From DATIRA01 sp964553405 (lineage in GTDB: Bacteria > Pseudomonadota > Gammaproteobacteria > Steroidobacterales > Steroidobacteraceae), in contig CAZKLS010000053.1 in assembly GCA_964553405.1 (NCBI GenBank), forward strand, positions 1 to 17,863: a stretch of 17,863 nt of DNA, written 5' to 3'. The position numbers and the translations under genes are program-made. The notes beneath the pieces are model-generated. The model saw only the letters and a program-made list of their open reading frames with translations. It searched no databases and was not told where the DNA came from. Below, one piece after another: positions 1-9,199 of the stretch; within the stretch, counting starts at the first letter, position 1; each line of letters begins with the position of its first letter.

Positions 1-614
1 TCGTCGAGCTCCTGCCGCGTGACCGGTCGCGTGCGGGTTGCCCAGTCGGGTGGGGCCGACGCCGGCGGCGGCGGCGGTTCGTCAGGGACGCGGTTGCCGG
101 TATCCCGGCGCGCGCTCTCAGGCAGCAGGCCCCGCAGCTTCAGGCCGTAGGCGTTGCCGACCGGGACGGGCCCGGACTCGTCCGGATGGCGCGTGCCGAG
201 CAGTCCGTCGATGTTCAACGGTGCGCCGAGGTCGTCCTCGAGGTGCTCGTCCGCCGATGGCGGCTCGGCATTCCTGCTGAGGAAGTCCACGCGGTCGTCC
301 ACGCTGACCACGATCTCGTATTCGCCGATGCGGAGCCGGTCGCCGTCCTTCAGCGCCACCGGTCCGCTGACAGAGGCCGGTTCCTTGTCGTCGTTGACGT
401 AGACGCCGTTGGTACTCGAGTCACGCAGCCAGTAGACGCCGCCGCGATACTCCACCGAGCAGTGATGGCCCGAGACGATCCGCTTCGGGTCGGGCAGGAT
501 CCAGTCGTTGTCCGTCGCGCGCCCGATCGTGCCGCCGTTTACCCCGAAAACCCGCGAGCGGTGCTCGCCGAGTTCACGGTAGTGGTCGCTGATGACGCGT
601 AGCTTGATGGCCAT
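1..614 (-). CDS. tagH: TagH-like FHA-domain protein of type VI secretion (N-terminal part, cut by window edge)
   Basis: Only the first 204 codons are present; the gene continues beyond base 1. The N-terminus is a forkhead-associated (phosphothreonine-binding) domain, about residues 5-105. The canonical residues are visible: G31-R32 in GGTIGR, S48 and H51 in SGHH, and N69-G70 in STNGVYVN. The spacing and wording (TIGR..DNDW.LPDP, then RIGEYEI) closely resemble TagH, the FHA protein encoded in type VI secretion clusters, where FHA proteins take part in threonine-phosphorylation control of the apparatus. After the domain the chain becomes acidic, then proline-rich (PPPPP near residue 180), as expected for the TagH linker. 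The ATG at 614 is preceded by AGGA 11 nt away, a weak ribosome site. The gene is divergent from the DUF1820 gene. The TagH call rests on the FHA domain only, so another FHA protein is possible. Confidence 0.75.
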   Translation of the reverse strand, partial: MAIKLRVISDHYRELGEHRSRVFGVNGGTIGRATDNDWILPDPKRIVSGHHCSVEYRGGVYWLRDSSTNGVYVNDDKEPASVSGPVALKDGDRLRIGEYEIVVSVDDRVDFLSRNAEPPSADEHLEDDLGAPLNIDGLLGTRHPDESGPVPVGNAYGLKLRGLLPESARRDTGNRVPDEPPPPPASAPPDWATRTRPVTRQELD

Positions 615-663
615 GTTGCGGGCAATCCTGTGCACGGCGCGACGCGCTAAACCGCCGCATGGG

Positions 664-692
664 CTGACGCTGCTGGGCAACCCTTGTAATAT
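664..692 (+). promoter_or_regulatory. Putative sigma-70 promoter of the DUF1820 gene
   Basis: CTGACG (664-669, 4/6 match to the -35 consensus) is separated by 17 bp from TAATAT (687-692, 4/6 match to the -10). Transcription would start near 699, giving a leader of about 28 nt before the ATG at 727. On the other strand the same AT-rich spot reads TATTAC, so it could also serve the divergent tagH-like gene, but no good -35 was found for that direction. Prediction from consensus only. Confidence 0.4.
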
Positions 693-726
693 GCCCTGAC
701 TGTAGTACGCAAGCCAACCGCGCGAG

Positions 727-1068
727 ATGGCCGCCAGTCACATTTTCAAGATCGTCTTTCACAACCAGGGCAAGGTTTACGAGATCTATGCCCGCAAGGT
801 CGGTCATGGCGCGCTGTTCGGCTTCGTCGAGGTCGAGGAGTTGATCTTCGGCGAGCGATCGGCGGTGGTCGTCGACCCGTCCGAGGAGAAGATCCAGACG
901 GAGTTCGCGGGCGTCAAGCGCACCTATCTCCCGATGCACTCCGTGATCCGGATCGACGAGGTGCGCAAGTCCGGGGCCAGCAAGGTCTCGTCGGTGGACT
1001 CATCCAACGTCGCGCATTTCCCGTTCCCGGTCTACACGCCCGGCGATCCAGGGTCGCGCGGCAAGTGA
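727..1068 (+). CDS. DUF1820 family protein
   Basis: This 113-residue soluble protein belongs to DUF1820, a small family conserved across gammaproteobacteria with no assigned function. Family hallmarks are visible: an N-terminal stretch IFKIVFHNQGKVYEIYA (residues 6-22), then GFVEVEELIFGER, VVDPSEEKI and PMHSVIRIDEV. The tail is short, probably disordered, and ends in a Pro/Gly-rich stretch. No signal peptide or membrane segment is present, so it should be cytoplasmic. The ATG at 727 matches the usual family N-terminus; the ribosome site is weak (GCGAG directly upstream). It lies 75 bp before purL on the same strand and is separated from it by a GC-rich stem-loop, so co-transcription is possible but not shown. 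Family assignment is firm; the cellular role is unknown. Confidence 0.85.
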   Translation: MAASHIFKIVFHNQGKVYEIYARKVGHGALFGFVEVEELIFGERSAVVVDPSEEKIQTEFAGVKRTYLPMHSVIRIDEVRKSGASKVSSVDSSNVAHFPFPVYTPGDPGSRGK

Positions 1069-1069
1069 C

Positions 1070-1098
1070 GCGGCCGGCCGCTGGTTCGCCCCGGCCGC
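1070..1098 (+). terminator. GC-rich stem-loop after the DUF1820 gene (weak terminator candidate)
   Basis: GCGGCCGG (1070-1077) and CCGGCCGC (1091-1098) form a perfect 8-bp stem around a 13-nt loop, starting one base after the DUF1820 stop codon. No T-run follows (the next bases are CTCCGG), so it is not a standard intrinsic terminator. It could act as an mRNA 3'-end stabiliser or a partial terminator ahead of purL. Confidence 0.35.
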
Positions 1099-1104
1099 CT
1101 CCGG

Positions 1105-1110
1105 TATGAT
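1105..1110 (+). promoter_or_regulatory. Possible -10 box of purL
   Basis: TATGAT matches the sigma-70 -10 consensus at 5 of 6 positions and would place a start site near 1117, 27 nt before the purL ATG. No convincing -35 lies 16-18 bp upstream and no PurR-like palindrome was seen, so the call is tentative. Confidence 0.35.
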
Positions 1111-1143
1111 TTCGCGCCCCTGCCACGCCGGCGGCGGTGCCCC

Positions 1144-4100
1144 ATGCTGATACTCCGCGGTGCTCCCGCGCTCTCCGACTTCAGGCTGGAAAAGCTGCTG
1201 TCTGCCCTGCGCGAGCGGGTCGGCGGGATCAGGGGGCTGGACTCCCGGTTCCTGCACATCGTGGACACCGAGGTGGCGCCGACGCCCGGGCAGGCCGGCG
1301 TACTCGAAGCGCTGCTGCGCTACGGCCCGGCGAGCGCGCCGGAGGAGCCTCGCGGCGAGACGCTCGTCGTCGTGCCCCGGCTCGGTACCATTTCGCCCTG
1401 GTCGAGCAAGGCCACGGACATCGCTCACGTATGCGGCCTCGATGTCGTGCGACGCATCGAGCGCGGCGTCGCCTATTACCTCGAGTTCACGGACCGCCCT
1501 GCGGATTCGGACTGGGAGGCGCTGGCTGGGGTCCTGCATGACCGGATGACGGAGAGCGTGCTGCGCGACCCGGCAGACGCACGGCTGCTGTTCGAGCACG
1601 CGGCGCCGAAGCCGCTGGCTAGCGTGCCGCTCGGCGACCGGGGCCGCGCGGCGCTCGAGCAGGCCAATTCAGAGCTCGGGCTCGCGCTTTCCGCCGACGA
1701 GATCGACTACCTGGCCGAGGCCTTCGCGGGGCTCGGCCGCGACCCGACCGACATCGAGCTGATGATGTTCGCGCAGGCGAACTCCGAGCATTGCCGGCAC
1801 AAGATTTTCAACGCCGACTGGATCATCGACGGGCACCGCGGCGAGAAGACGCTGTTCGACATGATCCGCAACACGCATCGCTGCAATCCCGCCGGGATAC
1901 TCTCGGCCTATCGCGACAATGCCGCGGTCATCGAGGGCTGGCAGGGCCGGCGGTGGTTCGCGCAGCCCGGCGGTGGCCCGTACCTGGCGCACGAAGAAGC
2001 GATCGACATCCTGATGAAGGTCGAGACGCACAATCACCCGACGGCCATCTCGCCGTTTCCGGGGGCCGCCACCGGCTCGGGCGGCGAGATCCGCGACGAG
2101 GGTGCCACCGGGCGCGGCGGCAAGCCGAAGGCCGGGCTGGTGGGCTTCAGCGTCTCGAACCTGCGCATCCCGGGCTTCGAGCAGCCCTGGGAGCAGGACT
2201 TCGGCAAGCCGGAGCGGATCGTGTCCGCGCTGCAGATCATGCTCGATGGGCCGATCGGCGCTGCCGCGTTCAACAACGAATTCGGCCGGCCGGGCATCTG
2301 CGGCTACTTCCGCAGTTTCGAGCAGCAGGTTCCGTCGCCAGGACGATCGAAGTTCCGGGGTTACCACAAGCCGATCATGATTGCGGGCGGCCTCGGCAAC
2401 ATCCGCCGCAGCCACGTGGAGAAGGCCGCCGTCCTCCCGGGCGCGAAGATCATCGTGCTGGGCGGCCCGGCGATGCTGATCGGGCTCGGTGGCGGGGCGG
2501 CCTCGTCGATGGGCGCCGGAACGAGTTCCGCGGACCTGGACTTCGCCTCGGTGCAGCGTGGCAATCCGGAAATGCAGCGACGGGCCCAGGAAGTGATCGA
2601 CGCCTGCTGGGCGCTCGGTGACGACAACCCGATCCAGCTGATCCACGACGTCGGCGCCGGCGGCCTGTCCAATGCGGTGCCGGAATCGGTGGCGCACGCG
2701 GGTACGGGCGGGCGGGTGCTGCTGCGCAAGGTGCCGAGCGACGAGCCCGGAATGTCGCCTCTGGAGCTCTGGTGCAACGAGGCCCAGGAACGGTACGTGC
2801 TGATCGTCCCGGCAGACCGGCTGCCCGCGTTCGGCGCGCTGTGCGACCGCGAGCGTTGCCCGTTCGCGGTCATCGGCGAGGTGACGGCTGACGGCTGGCT
2901 GCGGGTCGAGGACGAGCTCTTCGGCGACATGCCGGTTGACGTGCCGCTCGAAGTGATCCTGGGCAAGCCGCCGCGGCTCACCCGTGACGTGCGCCGTCTG
3001 CCCGGCGCCGGCGACGACCTGGACCTCGACCGAATCGGGCTGCGCGAAGCCGCCGAGCGCGTGCTGCGCCTGCCTGCCGTGGCCGACAAGAGCTTCCTCG
3101 TGACCATCGGCGACCGGTCGGTGGGCGGGATGATCCACCGCGACCAGATGGTGGGCCCCTGGCAGGTGCCGGTGAGCGACGTCGCCGTGACCGTCAACGA
3201 CTACTTCGGTTACCGCGGCGAGGCGATGGCCATGGGCGAGCGCACGCCGCTGTCGCTGCTCGATCCCGCGGCCGCGGCCCGCATGGCCGTCGCCGAGGCA
3301 GTGACCAACATCGCGGCCGCGGACATCGGGCGGCTGTCCGAGGTGCGCCTGTCCGCGAACTGGATGGCGGCCTGCGGCGAGCCCGGCGAGGACGCCGACC
3401 TGTTCGATGCGGTGCAGGCCGTGGGCGAGGAGTTCTGCCCGGCGCTCGGGATCGCGATCCCGGTCGGCAAGGACTCGCTGTCGATGCGGACCGCCTGGAA
3501 CGCGGCTGGCGAGGAGCGCCGGGTCGTTGCACCGGTGTCGCTGATCGTCTCGGCGTTCGCGCCGGTCGGGGACGTCCGGCGCACGTGTACGCCGGAGCTG
3601 CGCCGTGTGGGCGCGCCGACCCGGCTGCTGCTGATCGACCTCGGTGCCGGGCGCAATCGCCTCGGCGGGTCCTGCCTGGCGCAGGTGTACGGGCGTATCG
3701 GGCGGGAGGCGCCTGATTGCGACGACCCGTCCCGTTTGCTGGCGTGCTTCGAGGCGCTCGGCCGGCTGCGGCGCGACGGGCTGCTGCTGGCGTATCACGA
3801 TCGCTCCGACGGCGGATTGTTCGTCACGCTGTGCGAGATGGCTTTTGCGGGGCACTGCGGGCTCGACGTCGAGCTCGAAGCCGGGGATGCGCAGCTGGCG
3901 CTCGGCGAGCTGTTCGCGGAGGAACTCGGTGTCGTTCTGCAGATCGAGGCGTCGCGCGAGGCCGAGGTCATGGCCGTGCTGGGTGCCGCGGGGCTCGGCG
4001 AGCTGAGCCGCGTCGTCGCGCGGGTTACCGAAGAGGACTCGATCCGGTTCAGTGGCGGATCGGGCGAGCTGTTGCGCGCGACGCGCAGCGAACTGCGGGG

Positions 4101-5040
4101 GATCTGGTCCGAGACGTCGTTCAGGATGCAGTCGCTGCGGGACAATCCGGAGTGCGTAGCGGAGGAACGGGCGCGTGCCGTCGATCCGACCGATCCCGGC
4201 CTGTTCGCGCGCCTGTCGTTCGATCCTGCCGAGGACGTCGCGGCCCCGTACCTGTCCTCCGGCGCCCGGCCCAGCGTGGCGATCCTGCGCGAGCAGGGCG
4301 TCAACAGCCAAAGCGAGATGGCGGCGGCGTTCGACCGTGCCGGCTTCGAGCCGACCGACGTGCACATGACCGACCTGATCGCGGGCAGGGTGTCGCTGGA
4401 CGGCTTCAACGGCCTGGTCGCCTGCGGAGGTTTTTCCTACGGGGACGTGCTCGGTGCGGGCGAGGGGTGGGCCAAGTCGATCCTGTTCAACACGCGCCTC
4501 CGGGAGCAGTTCACGGAGTTCTTCGCGCGCAGCGACAGCTTCTCGCTGGGCGTCTGCAACGGCTGCCAGATGATGTCGACGCTCAGGGACCTCGTTCCGG
4601 GCACCGCCCACTGGCCGCGCTTCGTTCGCAACCGCTCCGAGCAGTTCGAGGGCCGTGTCGCGCTGGTCGAGGTGCTGCCCACGCCGTCGGTCTTCTTCGC
4701 CGGCATGTCGGGGTCGGTGCTGCCGATCGCGGTGGCGCACGGGGAGGGGCGGGCGGAGTTCGTCGATGCGGCGGCGGCCGAGCGCTGCGCCGGCAGCGGC
4801 CTCGTCAGCCTGCGCTACGTGGACAATTCAGGCGCCGCGACCGAGCGCTACCCGGCCAACCCGAACGGCTCTCCGTTCGGCATCACCGGGCTCTGCTCGC
4901 AGGACGGCCGGGCGACGATCCTGATGCCGCACCCTGAGCGCGTGTTCCGCACGGTCCAGAATTCGTGGCACCCGCGCGACTGGGGCGAGGATGGCGGCTG
5001 GCTGCGCATGTTCCGCAACGCGCGAGCCTGGGTCGGCTGA
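1144..5040 (+). CDS. purL: Phosphoribosylformylglycinamidine synthase (one-chain, large PurL)
   Basis: This enzyme converts FGAR, ATP and glutamine to FGAM in step 4 of cytosolic de novo purine synthesis. At 1298 residues it matches the E. coli-type single chain (1295) rather than the split PurL/PurQ/PurS form. In order: an N-terminal PurS-like domain opening with ILRGAPALSDFRLEKLL, a linker, two PurM-like synthase halves (FAQANSEHCRHKIFNADW, KVETHNHPTAISPFPGAATG, SVSNLRIPGFEQPWE; then KSFLVTIGDRSVGGM and IPVGKDSLSM), and a class I glutaminase from about residue 1044 (ILREQGVNSQ). The glutaminase triad is visible: C1138 in GVCNGCQ, then H1263 and E1265 in PHPERVF, each three positions later than in E. 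coli. The ATG at 1144 fits the family start but lacks a clear ribosome site. It stands upstream of accA, where Pseudomonas has dnaE. The gene looks intact. Confidence 0.98.
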   Translation: MLILRGAPALSDFRLEKLLSALRERVGGIRGLDSRFLHIVDTEVAPTPGQAGVLEALLRYGPASAPEEPRGETLVVVPRLGTISPWSSKATDIAHVCGLDVVRRIERGVAYYLEFTDRPADSDWEALAGVLHDRMTESVLRDPADARLLFEHAAPKPLASVPLGDRGRAALEQANSELGLALSADEIDYLAEAFAGLGRDPTDIELMMFAQANSEHCRHKIFNADWIIDGHRGEKTLFDMIRNTHRCNPAGILSAYRDNAAVIEGWQGRRWFAQPGGGPYLAHEEAIDILMKVETHNHPTAISPFPGAATGSGGEIRDEGATGRGGKPKAGLVGFSVSNLRIPGFEQPWEQDFGKPERIVSALQIMLDGPIGAAAFNNEFGRPGICGYFRSFEQQVPSPGRSKFRGYHKPIMIAGGLGNIRRSHVEKAAVLPGAKIIVLGGPAMLIGLGGGAASSMGAGTSSADLDFASVQRGNPEMQRRAQEVIDACWALGDDNPIQLIHDVGAGGLSNAVPESVAHAGTGGRVLLRKVPSDEPGMSPLELWCNEAQERYVLIVPADRLPAFGALCDRERCPFAVIGEVTADGWLRVEDELFGDMPVDVPLEVILGKPPRLTRDVRRLPGAGDDLDLDRIGLREAAERVLRLPAVADKSFLVTIGDRSVGGMIHRDQMVGPWQVPVSDVAVTVNDYFGYRGEAMAMGERTPLSLLDPAAAARMAVAEAVTNIAAADIGRLSEVRLSANWMAACGEPGEDADLFDAVQAVGEEFCPALGIAIPVGKDSLSMRTAWNAAGEERRVVAPVSLIVSAFAPVGDVRRTCTPELRRVGAPTRLLLIDLGAGRNRLGGSCLAQVYGRIGREAPDCDDPSRLLACFEALGRLRRDGLLLAYHDRSDGGLFVTLCEMAFAGHCGLDVELEAGDAQLALGELFAEELGVVLQIEASREAEVMAVLGAAGLGELSRVVARVTEEDSIRFSGGSGELLRATRSELRGIWSETSFRMQSLRDNPECVAEERARAVDPTDPGLFARLSFDPAEDVAAPYLSSGARPSVAILREQGVNSQSEMAAAFDRAGFEPTDVHMTDLIAGRVSLDGFNGLVACGGFSYGDVLGAGEGWAKSILFNTRLREQFTEFFARSDSFSLGVCNGCQMMSTLRDLVPGTAHWPRFVRNRSEQFEGRVALVEVLPTPSVFFAGMSGSVLPIAVAHGEGRAEFVDAAAAERCAGSGLVSLRYVDNSGAATERYPANPNGSPFGITGLCSQDGRATILMPHPERVFRTVQNSWHPRDWGEDGGWLRMFRNARAWVG

Positions 5041-5059
5041 GGGCACCCGGGAGCCTGCT

Positions 5060-5106
5060 GATGCCATCGGCCCGGGTATTTGCGCCATGCCGGGCCCTGC
5101 GGCATC
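5060..5106 (+). promoter_or_regulatory. Stem-loop in the purL-accA gap, just before accA
   Basis: GATGCC (5060-5065) pairs with GGCATC (5101-5106), and inside it GGCCCGG (5069-5075) pairs with CCGGGCC (5090-5096), leaving a small internal loop and a 14-nt apical loop. No T-run follows, so a simple terminator is unlikely. The structure ends 10 nt before the accA ATG and covers the place where a ribosome site would be. The loop and 3' arm hold an ATG opening a 7-residue ORF (5088-5111) that stops 5 nt before accA. It may be a terminator-like relic or a translational control element. Confidence 0.35.
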
Positions 5107-5116
5107 CTGAGCGCCC

Positions 5117-6072
<956 letters not shown>

Positions 6073-6076
<4 letters not shown>

Positions 6077-7512
6077 GTCAGCTTCACTCGTTCGAGGCAC
6101 GCTTTCAGGCGGCGCTGGGGCGCTGCCTGTCACTGGCGGAACGGCCCGTTTCGGGCTTGTGCGTCGCGTTGAGCGGCGGGCTCGATTCGACGCTGTTGCT
6201 GGCGGCCGCCGCCGGCGCCGCCCGGCGCGTGCACGGCCTCCCGGTGCGCGCCCTGCACGTGGACCATTCACTGCACCCGGATTCGGCGCGCTGGTCGGAG
6301 GCCTGCCTCGAGCTCAGCGGGCGCCTCGAGGTGCCCTGCGTGCAGCTGCGGGTCGATGCGCGGGCAGCGCGCGGCGAGAGCCCGGAGGCCGCCGCGCGGA
6401 CCGCGCGTCATGCCGCCTTCGCAGCGAACCTCGCCGATTCGGAGATGCTGCTCACCGCGCACCACGCCGACGACCAGCTCGAGACGATCCTGCTGCAGTG
6501 GTTGCGGGGCGGCGGGCTGCGCGGGCTCACCGGAATGCCGCGGCTCGCGCCGTTCGCGGGCGGGTGGCAGGCGCGGCCGTTGCTCGAGTTCACGCGGGCG
6601 GAGATCCGGGCCCGGGCGATCGAGGCGGGGCTCGAGTGGCTCGAAGATCCGTCCAATCTCGATACCCGCTACGACCGTAACTACCTGCGCATGGAGGTGT
6701 TGCCTGCGATACGCCGCCGCTGGCCCGCCGCGGCGCGCACGGTCGCGAGGGTCGCGGAGTATGCGGCCGAAGCCGTGGCCAGCGAGGAGCAGCAGTCGGA
6801 ACGGGACCTTCGGGCCCTCGCGGTGGGGCTGACACTGACCGTACCTGCGCTCGCGGACCTGCCGCCGCCGAGGCAGCTGGCCGTGTTGCGGCGCTGGTTG
6901 CGGGCGCAGGAGCTGCCGGTACCGTCCGCGGCGACGCTCGGCGCGCTGCGCCACGACATGCTGAGCGCGTCCGCCGACCGCATCCCGTGCACCTGCTGGC
7001 CCGGGGCCGAGGTTCACCGCTACCGGGGCAGGTTGTTCGCGAGTCCCGCGGGCGGCGCCGCCGGCGTGCCCGAAGGAACCTGGAACGTCGGGCAGCCCTA
7101 CGCGTTGCCGGACGGGGGGCGGCTCGAGCTGCGGGCCGCTCCGGGGCCGGGACTCGCGGCCGGCCGCCTGCCGGAGCAGCTGGAGGTGCGGTTTCGCCGC
7201 GGCGGCGAGAAGTTCCAGCCGCGCGGCTGCGGGCACCGCAAGGACCTGCGCAAGTGGCTGCAGGAGCAGGGCGTGCTGCCCTGGCTGCGGGGGCGCATCC
7301 CGCTCATCTGCAGCGGGGGCGAGATCCTCGCCGTGGGCGACCTCGCCATCTCCGGGGGCCAGGCCGCGACCGCCGGCGGGACGGGCTGGCGGGTCGTCTG
7401 GCACGGACGGCCCCTGCTCACCGAACAGGAGGCCTGCGCGCTGCCGCTCGGCCGCGGGGCGGCGCGGCGCCTGGCCCATGGCGAGGTGGTCGGGACGCAG
7501 GCGATCCGATAG
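6073..7512 (+). CDS. tilS: tRNA(Ile)-lysidine synthase
   Basis: TilS attaches lysine to C34 of the CAU-anticodon tRNA-Ile, making lysidine so that the tRNA reads AUA; it is normally essential. The N-type ATP pyrophosphatase P-loop SGGLDST is at residues 34-40. HVDHSLHPDS and TAHHADDQLETILLQ (128-142) follow, then RPLLEFTR, WLEDPSN and the substrate-specific ARTVARVAEY region. The C-terminal domain is at about 372-425 (RRGGEKFQPRG..KDLRKWLQE, PLICSGGEILAVGDL). The start is TTG at 6073: it lies in the TTGA overlap with the accA stop and is the only ATG/GTG/TTG start leaving the P-loop at the normal distance. There is no ribosome site, so coupling to accA is likely. At 479 residues it is longer than E. 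coli TilS (432), partly from about 25 extra residues after the VVWHGRP stretch. Confidence 0.95.
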
Positions 7513-7552
7513 ACTGTCCTCCCGTCGTTCGTATCCCGCGACGGTGGCTCCC

Positions 7553-9199
7553 ATGACAAAATTTATCTGCGTTACCGGCGGCGTCGTGTCCTCGCTGGGG
7601 AAGGGCATCGCGGCCGCTTCGCTGGGCGCCATTCTCGAGGCCCGTGGCCTGAAGGTCGCGCTGGTCAAGCTCGATCCGTACATCAACGTCGACCCCGGCA
7701 CGATGAGTCCTTTCCAGCACGGGGAGGTCTTCGTCACCGACGACGGCACCGAGACCGACCTGGACCTGGGTCACTACGAGCGCTTCGTGCGCACGACCTG
7801 CAGCCGCGACAGCAATTTCACGACCGGGCGGATCTACGAGCGCGTCATCGCGAAGGAGCGCCGCGGCGATTATCTCGGCGCGACGGTGCAGGTGATCCCG
7901 CACATCACCGACGAGATCAAGCACTGCATCCGGATGGGCGCCGGCGACGCCGACGTCTGCATGGTGGAGATCGGCGGAACGGTGGGCGACATCGAGTCGC
8001 TGCCGTTCCTGGAGGCGATCCGCCAGCTCGGCGTCGAGCTGGGCCGGAACAACGTCATCTACATGCACCTGACGCTGATTCCGTTCATCTCGACCTCGGG
8101 CGAGATCAAGACCAAGCCGACGCAGCACTCGGTGAAGGAACTGCGCTCGATCGGTATCCAGCCCGACGTGCTGCTGTGCCGCTGCAAGGATCCGCTCCCG
8201 CCCGAGCAGCGGCGCAAGATCGCGCTGTTCACCAACGTCGAGGAGCGTGCGGTGTTCTCCGCGGTCGACGCGGACGACATCTACAAGATCCCGATGCTGC
8301 TGCATGAGCAGGGGCTGGACGCGATCGTCTGCGAGAAGCTGGGACTGGACGTTCCGCCGGCCGAACTCGGCGAGTGGCAGCAGGTCGTTGCCGCGAAGAG
8401 CAGCCCCGACGTCACCGTCAACATCACGATGGTCGGCAAGTACGTCAACCTGCGCGATTCCTACATCTCGCTCTGCGAGGCGCTGGTGCACGCGGGACTG
8501 CGCACGCGGACCCGGGTCAACATCCAGTACGTCGAGGCGCAGGAGGTCGAGAAGCACGGCGTGGACTGCCTCGCGGACTCCGACGCGATACTGGTCCCGG
8601 GCGGCTTCGGCGAGCGGGGCATCGAGGGGAAGATCCGCGCCGTCCGTCATGCGCGCGAGAACGACATTCCCTACCTCGGCATCTGCCTCGGCATGCAGCT
8701 GGCCGTGATCGAGTACGCGCGCGACGTCGCGGGCCTCGAAGGCGCCCACAGCACGGAATTCAACCCGGCCACGCCGCACCCGGTCGTGGCGCTGATCACC
8801 GAGTGGCAGGACCAGAAAGGGACGGTCGAGGCGCGCGACGAGAAGTCGGATCTCGGCGGCACGATGCGGCTCGGCGCGCAGGACGTGCGCATTTCGCACG
8901 GCTCGCGCGCGCACGCGATCTACGGCTCGGACGTGGTCCGCGAGCGGCACCGGCATCGCTACGAGTTCAACAACAACTACCTGCAGCGGATGATGAACGC
9001 CGGCCTGCGCTTCTCGGGTTTCTCGCGCGATGGACTGGTCGAGATCGTCGAGCTGCCCGGTCATCCGTTCTTCGTCGCGAGCCAATACCATCCCGAGTTC
9101 CGTTCGACGCCGCGGGACGGGCACCCGCTGTTCACCGGCTTCGTGCGGGCCGCCCGCGAGCATCGTCTGGCGCAGTTGCCCGCGGCAGCCAGGGCATGA
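7553..9199 (+). CDS. pyrG: CTP synthase
   Basis: PyrG aminates UTP to CTP using ATP and glutamine, the last step of cytosolic pyrimidine nucleotide synthesis. It is 548 residues (E. coli 545). The synthase domain (about 1-266) opens MTKFICVTGGVVSSLGKGI with its P-loop-like motif, then KLDPYINVDPGTM, HGEVFVTDDGTETDLDLGHYERF and EIGGTVGDIES. The class I glutaminase domain has VPGGFGERG, nucleophile C378 in GICLGMQ, and H513/E515 in YHPEFRSTP. The ATG at 7553 gives the invariant family N-terminus; an earlier in-frame start at 7478 lies inside tilS and is rejected. No clear ribosome site precedes it. The stop overlaps the kdsA start by ATGA. CTP made here is used by IspD, encoded downstream, and in CMP-Kdo formation. 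Confidence 0.98.
   Translation: MTKFICVTGGVVSSLGKGIAAASLGAILEARGLKVALVKLDPYINVDPGTMSPFQHGEVFVTDDGTETDLDLGHYERFVRTTCSRDSNFTTGRIYERVIAKERRGDYLGATVQVIPHITDEIKHCIRMGAGDADVCMVEIGGTVGDIESLPFLEAIRQLGVELGRNNVIYMHLTLIPFISTSGEIKTKPTQHSVKELRSIGIQPDVLLCRCKDPLPPEQRRKIALFTNVEERAVFSAVDADDIYKIPMLLHEQGLDAIVCEKLGLDVPPAELGEWQQVVAAKSSPDVTVNITMVGKYVNLRDSYISLCEALVHAGLRTRTRVNIQYVEAQEVEKHGVDCLADSDAILVPGGFGERGIEGKIRAVRHARENDIPYLGICLGMQLAVIEYARDVAGLEGAHSTEFNPATPHPVVALITEWQDQKGTVEARDEKSDLGGTMRLGAQDVRISHGSRAHAIYGSDVVRERHRHRYEFNNNYLQRMMNAGLRFSGFSRDGLVEIVELPGHPFFVASQYHPEFRSTPRDGHPLFTGFVRAAREHRLAQLPAAARA

Noticed and set aside
1070..1098. Strong intrinsic terminator between DUF1820 and purL
   Set aside because: The stem is good but there is no T-run after it, so it is listed only as a low-confidence stem-loop.
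1069..1143. PurR operator before purL
   Set aside because: No sequence resembling the AT-flanked PurR palindrome (ACGCAAACGTTTGCGT type) was found in the gap.
1669..4740. A 1023-codon open frame on the minus strand opposite purL
   Set aside because: Its translation is dominated by Arg, Ala, His, Pro and Gln with no recognisable domain, and it lies wholly under a full-length purL with intact catalytic residues. Long antisense frames are expected in GC-rich DNA with strong third-position bias.
7418..9163. A 581-codon minus-strand frame opposite pyrG
   Set aside because: Compositional shadow of a conserved plus-strand gene; no family features, no ribosome site context.
8374..9195. In-frame upstream extension of kdsA into pyrG
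   Set aside because: The added residues resemble an out-of-frame reading of pyrG, and the ATG at 9196 gives the exact KdsA family N-terminus.
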